DNA of 44,651 nucleotides from the NCBI GenBank assembly GCA_945860085.1, contig CAMAPJ010000012.1, positions 1 to 44,651 of the forward strand, given 5' to 3'. Of the stretch, positions 41,819-44,651 are shown piece after piece. Position 1 is the stretch's first letter; each line of letters opens with the position of its first letter. A program made the position numbers and the translations under genes. This DNA is from Synechococcus sp. UW140. Lineage in GTDB: Bacteria > Cyanobacteriota > Cyanobacteriia > PCC-6307 > Cyanobiaceae. Below the pieces are notes generated by a model. It was not told the DNA's origin and searched no databases. It saw only the letters and a program-made list of their open reading frames with translations.

Positions 41819-44200
41819 GTGACCCTGTCAGCCCCGTTGACGGCATCAAGCTCCGCGGCCGCTGCCGGACCTGGCAACAGCGGCCCCATCGGGGCGGATC
41901 CCGGCGACGATCCCGGCTCCGGCCAGCCCACCTTTGCGATCACGGCGCCGGCCGCCAACCCGGTTTTCTATCGCACCTATTCGCGTAAGACCGCCGCCGG
42001 CCGCGAGAGCTGGCACCAAGTGGCCGAACGCAACCTGGGCGGCCTGCGCAAGCTCGGCACGCTCACTGACGCCGAAGTGGACCTGCTGCGCCGCATGCAG
42101 CAGCAGCAAAAAGCCCTCCCCTCCGGCCGCTGGCTCTGGATTGGCGGCACCCCTTGGATTGAGCAGGAGCAAAACTTTTCCGGCGCCTACAACTGCACGT
42201 CCACCAACCTGGTCGACTGGGAAGCGTTCGGTCTGATGATGGACCTAGCGATGATGGGCTGCGGCACCGGCGCCATGATCGAACCGCGCCTGATCGAACG
42301 GCTGCCGGCTGTCCGCAACAGGTTGGTTATGGGTGCCATCACCGACATCGGCGCCACCCCGGCGGGCCAGCGCCAAGAGATCACCAGCTTCAGTATTGAG
42401 GGCAACCGGGTTCAGATCAAGGTGGGCGATACTCGCCGCGGCTGGGTAGATAGCTATCAATTACTGCTCACTCTCTGCAGCGATGAGCGCTTTGATGGGC
42501 CAATCGAGATCACGATTGACCTCTCCGATGTGCGGCCCGTGGGCGAAACCCTCAAGGGCTTTGGCGGCATGGCCAATCCGGTCAAACTTAAGGATCTCTA
42601 TGGACGAGTCGCCCAGATCCTCAACAAGGCCCAGGGCCGGCAACTGAGTTCGGTGGAATGCTGCCTGCTGATTGATGAGGCCGCCGTCACGATTGTGGCT
42701 GGCAACATCCGCCGCAGCGCAGGCATGCGCCAGTTCTCCGCCGAAGATCATGCCGCCGCCGGAGCCAAGGAAAACCTGTGGCAACAAGACAGCGAGGGCA
42801 ATTGGCGCATTGATCCTGAGCGCGATTCCCTGCGCATGGCCAACCACACCCGCGTCTTCCACAACCGCCCCGATCGGGCCACGGTGCTGGAGGCGGTCAC
42901 CAAGCAGTTTCAAAGCGGCGAAGGCGCCATTCAGTTCGCCCCCGAGGCGATCGCCCGCTCCAACGCCGACCTGCTCACCACCCCCGAGCTGCGCAGCGAG
43001 TTCATCGGCATCTACTGCGACCAGGGCCGCGACGAAGCGGGCCGCTGGCTCACCACTCACCACCCCGAGATCGGCGAGGCGGAACTCGAACACCGACTCA
43101 ACCGCTACGGCCTCAACCCCTGCGGCGAGATCCTGGGCGCCGATTTCCACTGCAACCTGGCCGAAATCCATCTCAACCGGATCGATCCAGAAGATCTGAA
43201 GGGTCAAGATGAAGCCTTCCAGGCCGGCGGCCTGGCTGTGGCCTGCCTGCTCAACCACCGCTTCGAGGTTGAGCGCTATCGCCAGAGCCGGGACTGGGAT
43301 CCGATCGTGGGGGTCAGTTTCACCGGCCTGTTTGATTTCTTTGTGCATGCCTTTGGCACTCCCTGGCTGACCTGGTGGGAAGCCGGCAGACCTGACAGCA
43401 TCGAGGGCCTGGCCTTCAAGGCCAAGGAAGAGGCCTACCTGAGCCGCTGGAAGGACAGTGTCAACCAGTCCGTCTGGGACTACTGCGATCGCCACGGCTT
43501 GCGCCGGCCCAACCGCTGCACCACCGTGCAACCGGCCGGAACCAAGAGCCTGCTGACCGGAGCCTCACCCGGCTGGCACCCCCCGAAAGCCCAGCGCTTC
43601 ATCCGGCGCATCACCTTCCGCAAAAACGATCCGGTGGCCCTGGCCTGCATGGACTACGGCTACACGATCGTGCCCAGCCAGTCGGATAAGGATGAGCAAG
43701 GGCGCCTACTCAATGACGCCTTTGATCCCCGCTGCACCGAATGGCTAGTGGAAATTCCCACCGAAGTGAGCTGGGCCAACATCCCCGGCGCCGATGCGGT
43801 CGAGATCAACAACTTCTCAGCCCTAGCCCAGTTTGATTTCTATATGCAGGTGCAACGCCACTACACCGCCCACAACACTTCGGCCACGGTCGAATTCCGT
43901 GAGAACGAAATAGAAGGTCTGACCGATGCCATCTTCAAGGCCATTGATGGCGGCGAGGGGTATATCTCAGCAGCCCTGTTGGCCCGCTTCGATGCCGCCA
44001 ATGCCACCTTTCCCAGGCTGCCCTTCGAGCCGATCGATCAAGCCACCTACACCAAATTGCAGGCTGAGGTGGTCGAGCGTCGTCGTACGATTGATTTCTT
44101 TGAGGCGCTGCAACGCTACGACGGTGGCGAATTGATGGAAGCCGGTCCAGCCGGCTGCGACTCCGACAAATGCCTATTGCCCCTGGCCAAGCCAAATTAA
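41819..44200 (+). CDS. nrdJ: Adenosylcobalamin-dependent ribonucleoside-triphosphate reductase (class II)
   Basis: A 793-residue monomeric enzyme that makes dNTPs from NTPs with coenzyme B12, needing no oxygen. By alignment to the Lactobacillus enzyme, Cys126 (NCTSTN) and Cys445 are the substrate-reducing pair. Cys435 in NPCGEI carries the thiyl radical. Cys780 and Cys785 (GCDSDKC) form the C-terminal relay. The sequence between is continuous, with no intein, although inteins are known in cyanobacterial nrdJ. The first 40 residues are a Ser/Ala/Gly-rich tail. The start is GTG 41819. No B12 riboswitch was recognised upstream. Confidence 0.96.
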   Translation: MTLSAPLTASSSAAAAGPGNSGPIGADPGDDPGSGQPTFAITAPAANPVFYRTYSRKTAAGRESWHQVAERNLGGLRKLGTLTDAEVDLLRRMQQQQKALPSGRWLWIGGTPWIEQEQNFSGAYNCTSTNLVDWEAFGLMMDLAMMGCGTGAMIEPRLIERLPAVRNRLVMGAITDIGATPAGQRQEITSFSIEGNRVQIKVGDTRRGWVDSYQLLLTLCSDERFDGPIEITIDLSDVRPVGETLKGFGGMANPVKLKDLYGRVAQILNKAQGRQLSSVECCLLIDEAAVTIVAGNIRRSAGMRQFSAEDHAAAGAKENLWQQDSEGNWRIDPERDSLRMANHTRVFHNRPDRATVLEAVTKQFQSGEGAIQFAPEAIARSNADLLTTPELRSEFIGIYCDQGRDEAGRWLTTHHPEIGEAELEHRLNRYGLNPCGEILGADFHCNLAEIHLNRIDPEDLKGQDEAFQAGGLAVACLLNHRFEVERYRQSRDWDPIVGVSFTGLFDFFVHAFGTPWLTWWEAGRPDSIEGLAFKAKEEAYLSRWKDSVNQSVWDYCDRHGLRRPNRCTTVQPAGTKSLLTGASPGWHPPKAQRFIRRITFRKNDPVALACMDYGYTIVPSQSDKDEQGRLLNDAFDPRCTEWLVEIPTEVSWANIPGADAVEINNFSALAQFDFYMQVQRHYTAHNTSATVEFRENEIEGLTDAIFKAIDGGEGYISAALLARFDAANATFPRLPFEPIDQATYTKLQAEVVERRRTIDFFEALQRYDGGELMEAGPAGCDSDKCLLPLAKPN

Positions 44201-44298
44201 TCCAAACTACCTTTGCAGCCACACGGGCGCTGACTTCGCATTGCGTAGATTATTTGGCCAGCCATTATTTACCCCTAACCTTTAACCCCTAACGACCC

Positions 44299-44379
44299 AT
44301 GACAATCCCCATCAAAAAACTCACCTTCGCGACTATTTCAGCCCTGCTGTTACTGACTACGGCCCAAGGGGCTACTTGA
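44299..44379 (+). pseudogene. Secreted-protein gene cut off after its signal peptide
   Basis: ATG 44299 opens a 26-codon frame with a textbook signal peptide: basic MTIPIKK, hydrophobic FATISALLLLTTA, then QGAT and TGA. The sequence turns into an IS1595-type element at about 44368, so only the signal-peptide end of the gene remains here. The rest, if it exists, lies beyond the element outside the window. Two copies of ACCCCTAAC precede the start. Confidence 0.5.
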
Positions 44380-44651
44380 TTAGGCAGTAAACTCCGCGCT
44401 CCTTAGGAGGCGTTCCGGTCGGGCGAGGCAGCAGCAGACTGTCTGCAACACCCGATCTGTCATCGCTATGAGGTTAAATCGTCGATTAAAGCGGTAACTA
44501 AAAGCGCCCAGATAACGGTTGCCGTATTTTTTAAAGCTCAGGGCGTGGAAGGTGCCGCTAAAACTTGTTTTCAGATTGCTCAATACTGTATTGATCCAGC
44601 GAAATTCAGGCAATTTGTCAGGATGACGACCTCTTGCGACTACCGCCTGAT
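44368..44651 (-). mobile_element. IS1595-family insertion sequence, partial
   Basis: The transposase gene on the minus strand identifies the element, and it runs off the window end. The left limit is a guess: GGGGCTACTTGATTAG starts at 44368, 12 bases beyond the transposase stop, and interrupts a signal-peptide frame. The other terminus and target duplication lie outside, so the boundary cannot be confirmed. Confidence 0.65.
44380..44651 (-). CDS. IS1595 (ISXO2-like) transposase, C-terminal part
   Basis: The frame is open to the window edge, so only the last 89 or so residues are seen. Motifs are GRHPDKLPEFRWINTVLSNL, then SGTFHALSFKKYGNRYLGAF, then SYRFNRRFNL, then LLRSAEF. This is the C-terminal part of the DDE domain of ISXO2/IS1595 transposases (WVNTV, GTYH, RYL-EF-YRFNRRF). 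The catalytic DDE residues upstream lie outside the window, so activity cannot be judged. Confidence 0.82.
   Translation of the reverse strand, partial: QAVVARGRHPDKLPEFRWINTVLSNLKTSFSGTFHALSFKKYGNRYLGAFSYRFNRRFNLIAMTDRVLQTVCCCLARPERLLRSAEFTA

Noticed and set aside
42190-43130. Intein in nrdJ
   Set aside because: The protein reads through all catalytic motifs at normal spacing, with no intein splice blocks.

Overview
The window is chromosomal DNA of a high-GC unicellular cyanobacterium of the Synechococcus/Cyanobium type. Markers of this lineage are an IspG next to a carboxyl-terminal processing protease, a B12-dependent NrdJ, a CPP1-like J-type protein, a DUF3531 protein, a VTE6/DUF92-like kinase and a SigF-like sigma factor. 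The cyanobacterial HIP1 octamer GCGATCGC also recurs many times (for example at 4189, 6922, 10339 and 12227). No rRNA, tRNA, CRISPR array or prophage was seen.

Layout. 1-3430: an AT-richer accessory patch. It has a cluster of short hairpins, two tandem copies of a LysR-like regulator, a TM2-like small membrane protein gene and a truncated copy of that gene. A dyad-symmetric T-N11-A box lies upstream of each regulator. 3430-3850: a decayed fetB (UPF0014 iron exporter) remnant ending in a hairpin. 3922-14892: a cation-homeostasis island, all on the plus strand. It contains two P2-type ATPases, a zinc-type CDF exporter, a small lipoprotein, a response regulator/histidine kinase pair, a GDT1/TMEM165-type transporter and a second CDF exporter. 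Many of these genes touch or overlap.

15185-21322: mfd, a lipoprotein solute-binding protein and an MscS channel. Their reading frames overlap at both junctions, and no ABC partner is present. 21508-22287: a small membrane protein and a lipocalin-like protein in AT-richer DNA. 22533-26133 (minus strand): protease, ispG and family 4 uracil-DNA glycosylase. 26352-27530: a class I aminotransferase. 27609-31320: a complete phosphonate/phosphite/selenate-type ABC importer with a double-length fused permease, followed by an SGNH hydrolase and a group 3 sigma factor.

33092-44200: housekeeping genes. These are a DUF92 kinase, rsmE with DUF3531, an ECF-like ATPase, hslO, CPP1-like, prfC, a methyltransferase and nrdJ. 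hslO has two mutually exclusive hairpins directly before its start codon. At the right edge an IS1595-type element, cut by the window end, abuts a reading frame that stops just after a signal peptide.

The best candidates for something undescribed are the duplicated LysR-like locus with its shared operator, the metal-efflux island with an atypical N-terminally short P2 ATPase, the solute-binding protein/MscS pair, and the hslO leader. All functions are inferred by reading motifs; no database search was run.
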